DNA of 22,221 nt, from the NCBI GenBank assembly GCA_007026445.1, contig VDMD01000253.1, positions 1 through 22,221 of the forward strand, given 5' to 3'. This DNA comes from Schizophyllum amplum. Lineage: Eukaryota > Basidiomycota > Agaricomycetes > Agaricales > Schizophyllaceae. The notes under the pieces were generated by a model. That model was not told the origin of the DNA and searched no databases. It saw only the letters and a list, made by a program, of their open reading frames with translations. Within the stretch, counting starts at the first letter, position 1, and each line of letters starts with the position of its first letter. Positions 1 to 8,412 of this stretch are shown piece by piece. Both the position numbers and the translations under genes were made by a program.

Positions 1-289
1 GTATAGAACGGCAGGCGCGTAGACGAGACGCGTGCATATCTGCCCCACCAAGAGCGCAACGCGAAGTCCCAGTGCGGTGAGACCTCAAAGCGCGCGCCCC
101 CGGCAGGTACAAGACACGGACGCATCGCGACATGGCGCGCGTGTGTGCAAGGTGCGTCGAGAGAACCGAGCGCGCTTACCTGTCATAGCCTTGCAAGTGT
201 CGACGGAGATGTTTGGAGACGCGAAGGTGGCGGTCAAGAGCAGAAATTTTCGCTGTTGGGACTTAGTTCGGAAGAGACGCGCGTGATCA
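1..289. other. Left edge, no gene assigned
   Basis: No convincing complete gene is seen here. The reverse strand has a short exon-like stretch (about 290 down to 187) that stays open and ends at a GTAAGC donor-like site near 184. This could be the tail of a gene continuing out of the window, but no start, acceptor or recognisable domain confirms it. Confidence 0.2.
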
Positions 290-350
290 CATGATATCAG
301 CGACGCGTCTGGTCACAAGGCGTGATCATTCCGTCTTTGTTCTTCATTCA

Positions 351-477
351 ATTATCACGCGGGCGCGCATAGTTTGTCCGCGCAGGGAGGACTGCCGAGG
401 TGTGTCACAACGTTTCTCATTGCATTCTGTCTCACTGATGGATTACTTAGACGTCGCTCTCGTCAACACGAGCGACG
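351..477 (+). repeat. Spliced leader-like module, copy A
   Basis: First of three copies of a ~125-bp module. Each copy has a GC-rich segment starting ATTATC, a predicted 51-nt intron (here 400-450, donor GTGTGT, branch region CTGATG, acceptor TTAG), and then an inverted repeat ending GAGCGACG. In this copy the palindrome at 452-477 is imperfect. It may be a 5' untranslated exon/intron/exon of the Pro/Ser-rich genes downstream; that role is inferred. Confidence 0.5.
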
Positions 478-494
478 CGACGCGCGTTGCCTCA

Positions 495-618
495 ATTATC
501 GCGCGGACGCGCATGTTTATTCGCACGGGGAGGGCTGCAGAGGTGCGTGGCAACGCCCTGTATTGTATTCTGTCGTACTGATGACTTACCTAGGCGTCGC
601 TCGTGAACACGAGCGACG
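495..618 (+). repeat. Spliced leader-like module, copy B
   Basis: Second copy of the module, directly after copy A. The predicted intron is 543-593 (51 nt, donor GTGCGT, acceptor CTAG), the same length as in the other two copies. Right after the acceptor lies a perfect inverted repeat at 595-618, with 11-bp arms CGTCGCTCGTG / CACGAGCGACG around AA. It lies about 610 bp upstream of the start codon of the first Pro/Ser-rich gene. Confidence 0.5.
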
Positions 619-1229
619 GGACGCGCGGACCGCGCAGGCTCCCCGAGCGAAGACGGTAGGACCGGCGGCGAACCCTCTCCTCCCGGGCCGCGGTGTCGAC
701 GCCCCCACCCTATGCCTAGCGGCTCCTCTCCGTCCGCGCCAGTCAAGCCGCCGCGCCGCGCCCTTCCTTCAACACGCACTCGTCTTGGGCCATCGCGATC
801 ATCCCCGCGCTTCCGCATACACCGCCCGGATCCGCCTCCTGCCGCGCTCAAGACTCCGCGCCTCTTGGCACTCTAGGCTCCGCGGTCCGCAGCCTCGCGC
901 CTGGCCCGCGCTTGCTGACGCATTTGCACCATCTGCGTCGCTCGCGCTAGCGGACGCGGCATCAACACGCCTCTACCCTCACCCCGCATCTCGCGCTTGA
1001 AACCGCCTCAATCCTACGTTTCAAGCTGCGCCGGCCGCCGCGCTACGTCTTCGGATCCTCGCCCCCCCCCTCGCCATCTAGGCGTGGCGAGCCGTCCGCA
1101 CGCCTCGTCTCATTCCCGATACGCGCTGGTCGGCACGCGGCGAACACGCCTCCACCCTGCCGCATGGGCGCGTCCTCAAATACTCGCAGGCCCGCCCTTG
1201 CATATCGCCCCTCCTCCTTCGCGTCGCCC

Positions 1230-2189
1230 ATGTCACGCAACCGAGGGCGCCGCTCGCCCAGCGCGACCGCCAGCCAGTTGCCTGACAACCCGTCTGGGGG
1301 GCGTCTTCACAGGGTGTCGGGCGCGCAGACCTCCCCGCGCGTGCAGACGCTGCCCTACACCGCTCCCCGCGATCGCCCGGGCCCCCGCCGCTTCGAGAGA
1401 TCGGTCCCATCCCGGGTCCTCCCTCGACGCCGTGGCGATCCCCCCCCGTATGTTCCGCCGGAGCCCGCCCACCCACCCGACCGCCCCTTCCTCTTTTTCC
1501 GGCCTGCGCCGCCGCCGACCCTGCTCTGGGACGTGGAGGAGCATGATCACGAACTGGACCCCCCCTCGCGGTCCCCCTCGCCCTCTGCGTCGTCGCCGCC
1601 CAACTCGCCCACTGCGTCGTCGCCGCCCAACTCGCCCTCTGCATCGTCGCCGCCCCTCTTGCCCGAGGGCCCTCTGCCTCCCAACTGGCGGCGCTCTGCG
1701 CACGGCGTCATCCTGCCCGTGGGCGAGTTCGACGCATGGGAGCAGGAGGAGCGCGACGCGAACCTGCAGCTGCGCACAACGGCCTACAACCGGGAGGCCC
1801 GCGCGATGCAGCGTTCTCGCAAGGCGTGCTCGAAGATCTTGGTGCGTACTCATCACCCTGCTTTGTGGCCTCAGCTGACCCATTGACAGGCCTCTCGTTT
1901 TCCTATCCCGCCTGCCGAGGGAACGGAGTACTGGGAGGACGGCCTTACCGCTGAGGAGCGGGAGGCGCGCGTCCAGCGCTGGCGCGACCGCTTGTTCATG
2001 GTCGCCGTGAACTTCCGGTGCGACAGGGGCCTCTATCCCCGCCTGGTGTATGACGGCTACAACCGCCTGCTGGACCCCATTCGCGATACAAGCGAGATCT
2101 ATTACATCCGCCGTGAGGCGGATAACTTTCCGGTAGATACGCCCGGCGAGCGCGAGCGCGTCGAAGCCGTCTTCCGCCCCTTACTTTAG
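1230..2189 (+). CDS. Pro/Ser-rich hypothetical protein, copy 1 (two exons)
   Basis: Unrecognised gene. The model is exon 1 1230-1841, intron 1842-1889 (48 nt, GTGCGT donor, CTGAC branch site, ACAG acceptor) and exon 2 1890-2189, giving about 303 residues. The intron contains an in-frame TGA (1884-1886), so splicing is needed to reach the conserved C-terminus. The ATG at 1230 was chosen because it matches the start of the second copy (3027); an upstream in-frame ATG at 1164 is possible. The N-terminal ~150 residues are basic and Pro/Ser-rich and carry a 9-residue tandem repeat. A central acidic segment (GEFDAWEQEERD) and a C-terminal ~100-residue block (AEGTEYWEDGLTAEER, later YDGYNRLLDPI and FPVDTPGERERV) look folded. 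No membrane segment or catalytic motif is visible. The conserved C-terminus argues for a real protein-coding past, but whether it is expressed is unknown. Confidence 0.6.
1581..1661 (+). repeat. 27-bp tandem repeat, three units, in copy 1
   Basis: Three 27-bp units start at 1581, 1608 and 1635, each containing CTGCGTCGTCGCCGCCC (CTGCATCGTC in the third). In the gene frame they encode a 9-residue repeat of the type SPSASSPPN. The matching region of the second copy has a diverged Ser/Pro run instead, so the repeat expanded after duplication or was lost there. Confidence 0.85.
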
Positions 2190-2390
2190 CCTTACATTAC
2201 GATAATTTTTGTCGCTCGCTACATCGTACCGCGTCGGACTACTCGTTTTGAATACATGATTGAACTATCCCTTGTGTGCACAATGAGATGTGCGACAGTC
2301 ACCGTGAATAGTGCATGAGGTACATGGATATCGTTCGCAAATCGTTCTCCACCAGCAGGCGACGACTCGCATGACGTTGACGACGCGGCC
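2190..2390. other. 3' flank of copy 1
   Basis: Non-coding flank with recognisable similarity to the flank after copy 2: TTGTCGCTC, then TTGAATACATG, then GAGATGTG, then GCGACGAC. It probably contains the 3' untranslated region. No RNA gene or clear polyadenylation hexamer is seen. Confidence 0.4.
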
Positions 2391-2412
2391 TAGCGGCCCG
2401 ACAGCCCGCTCG
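2391..2412 (+). repeat. 22-bp unit-end motif, copy 1
   Basis: TAGCGGCCCGACAGCCCGCT followed by CG. The same 22 bp recurs at 4157-4178 and, with one change, at 5629-5650. The core AGCGGSC-CGACA-GCCCGCT can fold as a short GC-rich stem with a 5-nt loop. It marks the downstream end of the duplicated units. Confidence 0.7.
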
Positions 2413-2447
2413 CCGCGCATGATTATTTCGTGTTTGTTCTTCTCTCG

Positions 2448-2572
2448 ATTATCACGCAGGCGCGCATAGTTTGTCCGCGCAGGCAGGGCTGCCGAGGTGC
2501 GTCGCAGTGCTCTGTGCTGTATTCTATCTTACTGATGACCTACTTAGGCGTCGCTCGTGAACACGAGCGACG
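2448..2572 (+). repeat. Spliced leader-like module, copy C
   Basis: Third copy of the module, upstream of the second Pro/Ser-rich gene. The predicted intron is 2497-2547 (51 nt, donor GTGCGT, acceptor CTTAG). The perfect palindrome (11-bp arms around AA) lies at 2549-2572, two bases after the acceptor, exactly as in copy B. Confidence 0.5.
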
Positions 2573-3026
2573 TCACACCCAGCACTGTGGTCATCTCCGC
2601 GTCCCGCCGCGCTCAAGCCTCCGCGCATATGGCGCGCCCTATGTGCAGTGGTCCTATCGCCCGAGCTGGCGGACACGCGGTTGTGCCCATCCGGGACCCT
2701 GCACATCGAGTCCCACACGCCGTGCCGTGCCCCGCGCGTCGACGTGCTTCATCAACACGGCCCCATCCTCCCCCGCATCTCGTGCGCTCGAAACCTGGCC
2801 AGTCCCGCGTCTCAAGCTGCGCCGGCCGCCGCGCTACGTCTTCGGGTCCCTGCCCCACCCTTCGCTATCAAGGCGTGGCGAAACATGCACGCCCCTCGCC
2901 CCTTCCCCTCCGTGCGCTACGTGTTTGTCTGCACGCGGCGAAGACGCCTGCGCTCCGCCGCATGACCACACCCTCAAATACTCGCCGTCCCGCCCTTACA
3001 TATCGCCCCGCCCCATCGCTTCGCCC

Positions 3027-3950
3027 ATGGCGCACAACCAAGGGCCCGGCTCGCTGAGTACGTCGGCGGCGCACGCGCACCCGCTCCCCTTCGACGCTCC
3101 CCCCGATCGCCCCTTCCCCGTCCAGATGGCCGTCCCATCCCAGATCCTCCCTCGACGCCCCGGCGATCCCCCGCCGTACATCCCTCAGGAGCTCCCCAAC
3201 CCACGCGACCGCCCTCTGCATTTCTTTCGGCCGGTGCCGTCGCCGATGCTGCTGTGGGGGCCGCACAACCTACCCCAGACGCTCTTGGAGAACGCCCTTG
3301 AGTGGGCCTCCTCGCCGTCGTCGCCGCCATCGTCCCCCACGCTGCAGTATCCCTCGTCGTCGCCATCGCCCCCTACGATGTTGCAGCCCCCCTCACCCCC
3401 TGCGATACCGTGGTCCACCTCTGCGGAGGGTCCTTTACCTCCCGGCTGGCGTCGCTCTACGCACGGCGTCATCCTGGCTTGGGGCGAGTTCGACGAATGG
3501 GAGGAGGACGAGCGGGAGGAAGACCTGAGCGTACGAGTTCTGGCGTACAATCGGGAGGAACGCGCGAGGCAGCGCTCTCACGAGGAGTCCTTGATAATTC
3601 TGGTGCGTACTCATCTCCCTGCTTTGCGACCTCAGCTGACCCATCAACAGGCCTCTCGTTTTCCTATCCCGTCCGTCGAGGGGACGGAGTACTGGGAGGA
3701 CGGCCTTACCGCTGAGGAGCGGAAGGCACGCATCGCGCGCTGGCGCCACCGGCTCTATACGGTGGCGGTCCACTTTCGGTGCAACCGCGACTTGTATGCC
3801 CGCCTCGGATACGACGGGTATAACCGTCTCCTGGACCCCATTTACGACACCAACGACATCTATCATGTCCGCCGCGAAGCTGCGCACTTTCCCGTAGATA
3901 CACCCGGCGAGCGCGAGCGCGTCGAGGCCCTCTTTCACCCCCTACTTTAG
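3027..3950 (+). CDS. Pro/Ser-rich hypothetical protein, copy 2 (two exons)
   Basis: Paralogue of the gene at 1230-2189. The model is exon 1 3027-3602, intron 3603-3650 (48 nt, same donor, branch and acceptor signals as copy 1) and exon 2 3651-3950, about 291 residues. Unlike copy 1, this intron has no in-frame stop and its length is a multiple of three, so an unspliced message would also be readable with 16 extra residues. The ATG is placed by alignment of the first residues (MAHNQG versus MSRNRG) and by divergence upstream. The protein has a Pro/Ser-rich N-terminal half (PRRPGDPPPYIP and Ser-Pro runs), then GPLPPGWRRSTHGVI, an acidic segment EFDEWEEDEREED, and the conserved C-terminal block ending PGERERVEALFHPLL. 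Both frames keep the C-terminal block conserved, which suggests selection on it. No known family was recognised. Confidence 0.6.
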   Translation: MAHNQGPGSLSTSAAHAHPLPFDAPPDRPFPVQMAVPSQILPRRPGDPPPYIPQELPNPRDRPLHFFRPVPSPMLLWGPHNLPQTLLENALEWASSPSSPPSSPTLQYPSSSPSPPTMLQPPSPPAIPWSTSAEGPLPPGWRRSTHGVILAWGEFDEWEEDEREEDLSVRVLAYNREERARQRSHEESLIILVRTHLPALRPQLTHQQASRFPIPSVEGTEYWEDGLTAEERKARIARWRHRLYTVAVHFRCNRDLYARLGYDGYNRLLDPIYDTNDIYHVRREAAHFPVDTPGERERVEALFHPLL

Positions 3951-4156
3951 CCCCCCCCCTTACCATAATTTCTTGTCGCTCATTACATCGTTAGCTTTTG
4001 GTATACTCGTATTGAATACATGTCATGGCTGTTCTCTACATGTCAAGTGCACAGTGAGATATGAAACAGAAACAGTCGCCTTGAAAGATGTGTGAGGTAC
4101 GTGGAAGTCGGCAGCATTGTTAGGCGACGACCTCGCACGACGTCGACGGCACGGCT
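3951..4156. other. 3' flank of copy 2
   Basis: Non-coding flank similar to that after copy 1 (TTGTCGCTC, TTGAATACATG, GAGATATG, GGCGACGACCTCGCACGACG). It probably holds the 3' untranslated region. No other feature is supported. Confidence 0.4.
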
Positions 4157-4178
4157 TAGCGGCCCGACAGCCCGCTCG
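4157..4178 (+). repeat. 22-bp unit-end motif, copy 2
   Basis: Exact second copy of the 22-bp motif (TAGCGGCCCGACAGCCCGCT + CG), in the same position relative to its gene as the first. Confidence 0.7.
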
Positions 4179-4331
4179 CCGCTTCGTTGTTGAGGTCGTC
4201 GGCAGCGACGGACAAAATGAGAGCTCACCATATTCAAGAATTATCTTCAACAGGGCTATAATTCGGCGCTTACACGCGCGCGAGCGCCGAGGAGGTGTGG
4301 CGCGGTATGGACGACACCGACAGCACGCCAG

Positions 4332-4396
4332 GCAAGATCTGAGCAGACTTTAAGACGGCGATGAGGTCACCGTCCTAAACTCTGCTCAGATCTTGC
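4332..4396. repeat. 65-nt near-perfect hairpin
   Basis: Inverted repeat with 16-bp perfect outer arms (GCAAGATCTGAGCAGA at 4332-4347; TCTGCTCAGATCTTGC at 4381-4396). It continues inward through one mismatch, a 4-bp stem, another mismatch and a 5-bp GACGG/CCGTC stem closing an ~11-nt loop. It could be a small-RNA precursor, a transcript-end structure or the remains of a miniature inverted-repeat element. No target-site duplication was identified. Confidence 0.8.
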
Positions 4397-5570
4397 TTCG
4401 CCGGCCCGGTGCGCTCTTCCTTCTCGCCGTCATCTGCTCGCACGACACCCTCACTGACGCCCGTCCCTCATCTACTTACCGACTCCCGTCTCTCGTCTAC
4501 TCTCCCCCCGCCGTCGATGCTCTTCAAGCAGACGCCTTCCCTCGTGAAATCCGCACAGCGCACGCAACCGCCCGGTCAATGCGTTCACGTCTTCAGCCGC
4601 GCACGATCGCCCACTTCCGGCGACGCCTGCCCTCGCGCAGCGTCGTCCGCGGGTAATCTATCAGAGGCATCCTTGAGGTGCGTGCTGCTGCTAACATACG
4701 CTGCGCACAACTAACCTTCCAACTAGGCGCCGCCGATCACATTCGCTGCGCCATGCACGGCATCTCCGACGTGCTCATCCCGTTCCCCGGAGACTCAACG
4801 CGAATGAGGCTATGGCCCACAAGGTGTGTGATCGCGCATCTGCCCCGACGCGTATTCACGTTATATGCAGCAGCGCTATACGCCGTCCCCGTGCGTTAGT
4901 CCTCCCTTCCCCGTTCGACACGCTCGGCGCAGCTCAACAGCAAGCAGTGCAAGGCTGTTGGCGACGTTAAGCCGTGGGGATCGCAAAGACGACAGCGCGC
5001 GTACATACGCCTCGCGCCTTCGACGAGAGCTGTCAGCCCGAATGTGAGGCGGAGCTTTCCCTCAACGCACGCTTACCACCTTATCCACCCACACTGTACG
5101 CTTATCCCCCTTCTCCTCATTTTTCTTCACCCTCGCATCTCCCTCACCGTCGTTGGTCGATGTCCAAGCCCCCTCCATCTCTTGCTCGCGCTCGCCGTCG
5201 CCGTCGCCATCGCGCCTCGCGAACGTACATACGTTTTGCAGTGTAATATCCTAGACAATACAGGTCCTGCAGTTGAATTATGGGACAAAGCCACATTATA
5301 GTACGCAGTGTGAAACCTCAAAGGCCCTCTTGCAGTGGCGAGTACAGTTACTCAATTTTCAGGACTCGCTCGATACTTAGGTTTAGAGATAACGTAGATA
5401 ATGGAAATCATATTCTCCTCTTGCTCTTCCTACCACCATGTGGTCAAATATTCAAGGCGCAAAGGCTTTGATATATATACGACAGTATCTGCGGACGACG
5501 TACAAGACAAGAATGCGACCAGGCAAGGACTTCGCGCGACGAGCGTCGCCAGCGGCCCGCCGATCCGGGC

Positions 5571-5620
5571 CACAGGCTGGCTTATACATTGACGTCAGCG
5601 CATGTATAACCTAGCCTGTG
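5571..5620. repeat. 50-nt hairpin with TGACGTCA loop
   Basis: Inverted repeat with 19-bp arms (5571-5589 and 5602-5620; 17 of 19 positions pair), beginning CACAGGCT and ending AGCCTGTG. The 12-nt loop contains the palindrome TGACGTCA, which is the consensus site for CREB/ATF-type bZIP factors. It lies just before the third 22-bp motif. Confidence 0.75.
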
Positions 5621-5628
5621 CGGCGGTC

Positions 5629-5650
5629 TAGCGGGCCGACAGCCCGCTCG
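5629..5650 (+). repeat. 22-bp unit-end motif, copy 3
   Basis: Third copy with one substitution (TAGCGGGCCGACAGCCCGCT + CG). The change makes the stem perfect: AGCGGGC / GCCCGCT around CGACA. A diverged piece of the flank that precedes the first two motifs is seen at about 5515-5560, so this marks the end of another, heavily decayed unit. Confidence 0.6.
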
Positions 5651-7212
5651 ACGCTCAACGCGCGCTTACCTCCCGCCATCGCCTACACCTTCGACATCGC
5701 CCCTTGTCCCTCTCCTATATGCCCTCGACGTTCCTCTCCACATCCTTCTCCTCTTCTCTATGCCGTTGTCGTCAAGGGGGATTCGTTCGCCGACATTTTC
5801 CGCCCAGTGCCCGCGGCCGGACGATCGCGCCAGCGCCTTCGACCACGCACGATCTCTCATGCACGCCCCCTGCCAGCCAAAGGCGTGGATACGTACTTGA
5901 GATATGTAGCCTCTCGGTGCGTCTTGTCTCAGCGCGCGGTCACCACGTCTAACGTCCTCCTAGCCTTCGTCGATTTCGTTCGCCGTGTATGCGTCCGTCG
6001 TTGTCCCGCTCATCACCGCTCCCGAAGACTCGACTCGGATCAGATCAGGGACTCGTACAGTGCGTATCTACGTCATTCACATACATATCTGCTCACAGCA
6101 CTCTAGATACCTTCGCCGTCATCCGCGCGCAGAACGATCTCAACGCCATCGACACCTCCATGCTCCCCGCAACCTTGTCATCAACGATCCCTTCCCTCCT
6201 CGTCGCTCCATGCCATACATGAACAGCACGCGCAGGCGGGGCAACTTCGCCTGCGCCTTCAAACGTGTACGATCGCGGCCGCTCTCGACCGCGTATTCAC
6301 GCTAGAGCTCTACATCACAACGACGGGTTTGCGCTACACGCTCAGATATACATTGCCCGTGTAGCTATGGGCCCGTACAGTGCGTGTTGATACAGTGATC
6401 GTCCATATCTACTCACAGTACTCGTAGATGCCGCAACGCTCGTCCTCGTGCCCGTCGCCTCCAATGTCCCCTCGCGCGGTGCAGCGTCTTCAACACCCGC
6501 CCCCAACCCCTGCCCTTCGTCATTGACGAGTTCGCGACAAGACGCGTTGCGCTCATTCTCAACACATGAACGCGGGCGATCGGCGGTGCAGGTAACTGCG
6601 TCAGGCCCTCCGACTACGACGGCCGTCAACGTCCACCGTCATGCAGTCTCGCCCGCGATCGTGAGCTCTTGGCGCGTTCTTCGCGGTACGTCCCCCGTCA
6701 GCCCGCCGCCTGCATGTCTGACGGTGTCTCCACAAGTATCGTCGACACCGCCTCTGCGTTCTTTGTGGCCGCGCTCAGGGCCACCCGCACAGATCCATCT
6801 TAAATGAGGGTGCGGATATCTCCGGTGAGTGTCCATGCCCCTCTCGCTACCATTCACTCATAGAATACGCAGACTTGAAGAGCCATCTCGAAGTCGCTAC
6901 GAAGTGCAATGGGCGGTACACCGTCGACGACGACGACTCAGCCTCAACCGCGCCCTTCTCGAGAACGTCTCGTTACCGCCACCGCCCTACGCGCCATCAA
7001 AACGTCGCCCGCGGGTGTCGGCTATCGCCTTAGTCCTGCCCGCAATGACGGACACCGTCCGCGAACGAGCAGTCACCGTGGCCTGTCGCCAATCGCACGG
7101 AGTCTGAGGTATGTCCGTATTGCAGGGCGCAAACCAAACAACTGATCTTCACGCAGCCGCCGACACTTGCGCTCCTAGCGATCCTTGGCCTTTGCGTGGA
7201 GTCTGCACCGTC

Positions 7213-7296
7213 CGCTCCTTCGTGGAGACACCCGTCGGCGCGCTCTTTCGTGGAAATGACCGTCAGCCCGCTCCTACGTGGAGACAGCTACTGCTC
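7213..7296 (+). repeat. 28-bp tandem repeat, three units
   Basis: Units start at 7213, 7241 and 7269, each beginning CGCTC followed by CGTGGA. The period is not a multiple of three, so translation changes frame from unit to unit. This fits decayed or non-coding sequence. Confidence 0.65.
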
Positions 7297-7504
7297 TCGT
7301 CACCGCCCTCACTCATATCCCGCGCTGCCCTCGCTCGCGCTTCGCGCCTTCGCGCCTTGGCCGTGATTCGATACCGTGCGTGATATTGTTCCTCCCGTTC
7401 ATATATACAACTAACGAAAGTATTCAATAGTTAACTTGGACACGCGAAATAGCGTCCAACTCCTCGGACTCGTCCATCAGCAACCACCGCACCGATCCGG
7501 CTGA

Positions 7505-7959
7505 AAAGTAAATCCTCCGCGCCCTCTGAACCTTCTCCAAGTTCAACATTCCTCAGGTTGCCGTGTCGGCGCCAGGATTATACGCGACACGCCGCTTTCT
7601 CGGACGGGCCACAATTACGTGGAAGAATTGCATATATCCGCTCACGTGCGCGCCTCCAAGCTGACGGCGGCGGCGCGTCTCAGTGTGAATGCACGCGGCT
7701 GCGCGAATGGTGTCCGCGTTTGCTTGACGGCCATCGCAAACCCCCTCGTTCTCGTAAGTTCTACCCCGCCGTTTGTGTGCTCGCTAATTTGTCTCAGACG
7801 CAACGGAGTCGTGGAGGGCGCCGAGACAGCGCAAGCGGTACGGGAACTTGGTATGGGTTTAGCTTCCTCGCCCAGCGTATACTCATGTCGCTTCAGCTGT
7901 TCCTGCATCTTTGCGTGCCTACTGCTGGCAGCATATTTGCGGCGCCCGAGTATAGCTGA
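7505..7959 (+). CDS. Possible C-terminal exons of an unresolved gene
   Basis: An open stretch from 7505 runs to a GTAAGT donor at 7754. Splicing out 7754-7797 (44 nt, ending CTCAG) joins it in phase to 7798-7959, which ends in TGA. The predicted peptide contains VGARIIRDTPLSRTGHNYVE and CANGVRVCLTAIANP, then a hydrophobic stretch near the end (LMSLQLFLHLCVPTAG). No start codon or upstream exon is clear; an acceptor ending TCAATAG near 7430 may precede it. It may be the last exons of the decayed region to its left or a small independent gene. No family was recognised. Confidence 0.3.
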
Positions 7960-8412
7960 TGCAAGCTGGGGGCGGGGAGTACATTGCCGAAACATGTATC
8001 TACTTGACCAAATTACCCCACAAATTTGAATATATGATGTGCGTGTCTGTACGGAATCACTGCACGCTGATTTGAAAACCTTGTTGAGCGAATTGAGACC
8101 ACCATTCATCTTGAGTCCTCAACATCGCGCCCACCCATGGCTGTGCACGCGGCAGCCGTTGTGATGCGCTTGGCACGTTTTGTATCTTCTCCATCCCCGC
8201 GACCCTATTTGGATGCCGTCTGACACCTATTCTCAGCCACAGTTTATGCGTTCCCGCTCGCCTCGTATCAGCACCCTGACGCCTCGGCCACCTTCATAAG
8301 TCTTCCTCTATCATTCACCGATCCTCCCGTCCCCTTGCTGACCTTCTGCCGCGCTTCCCGCTCTCTCGCTCGACGTCGCTCGGGGTGAGTATAATATTCT
8401 CCGTTATACATC
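7960..8412. other. Intergenic, upstream of the ParB-like gene
   Basis: No gene is seen. The right part is pyrimidine-rich (CTTCCTCTATC, CCTCCCGTCCCC near 8299-8335), as is common in fungal promoters. A GTGAGT donor at about 8384 shortly before the chosen ATG leaves room for an intron in the 5' untranslated region or a slightly different first exon. Confidence 0.35.

Larger units (their letters stand above)
495..2412 (+). repeat. Tandem duplication, unit 1
   Basis: Unit 1 of a two-unit direct duplication that includes a gene. Order: leader module, GC-rich upstream segment (shared stretch around 997-1060, CAAGCTGCGCCGGCCGCCGC), Pro/Ser-rich gene, 3' flank, and a 22-bp motif at 2391-2412. The gene starts are 1797 bp apart and the stops 1761 bp apart. 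The 3' coding exon is the most conserved part, while the proline-rich 5' part and flanks differ by many substitutions and indels, so the duplication is not recent. Confidence 0.75.
2448..4178 (+). repeat. Tandem duplication, unit 2
   Basis: Second unit of the gene-containing duplication, with the same order of parts as unit 1: leader module, GC-rich upstream segment (CAAGCTGCGCCGGCCGCCGC recurs near 2813-2832), gene, 3' flank and 22-bp motif. Confidence 0.75.
4397..7440 (+). pseudogene. Decayed, partly duplicated multi-exon region
   Basis: No single open model survives here, but many pieces look like exons flanked by good splice sites, for example donors GTGCGT near 4681, 5913, 6057 and 6377, GTATGT near 7107, and acceptors CTAG/ACAG. 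Two modules match each other. The peptide IPFPGDSTRMRLWPTR (~4773-4820) aligns with PLITAPEDSTRIRSGTRT (~6006-6059), each preceded by an intron end at 4725 and 5961. Other protein-like fragments are TLDTFAVIRAQNDLNAID (~6103-6156), DRVFTLELYITTTGLRYT (~6279-6332) and EYADLKSHLEVATKCNGRY (~6862-6918). They sit in different frames with stops between them, which suggests one or more genes broken by indels. The alternative is real genes with an exon chain I could not resolve. No family was recognised. Confidence 0.35.

Noticed and set aside
1..290. Possible reverse-strand exon at the window edge
   Set aside because: Only one donor-like site and a short open stretch support it; no start, acceptor or domain can be seen.
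374..1000. 208-residue forward open frame upstream of copy 1
   Set aside because: It crosses a predicted intron and a palindrome, its composition is Arg/Pro/Ala-rich, and it is not preserved in the matching part of unit 2.
2430..3026. Upstream extension of the copy 2 reading frame (199 residues)
   Set aside because: It crosses the predicted 51-nt intron and is not conserved in frame in unit 1. The ATG at 3027 aligns with the copy 1 start.
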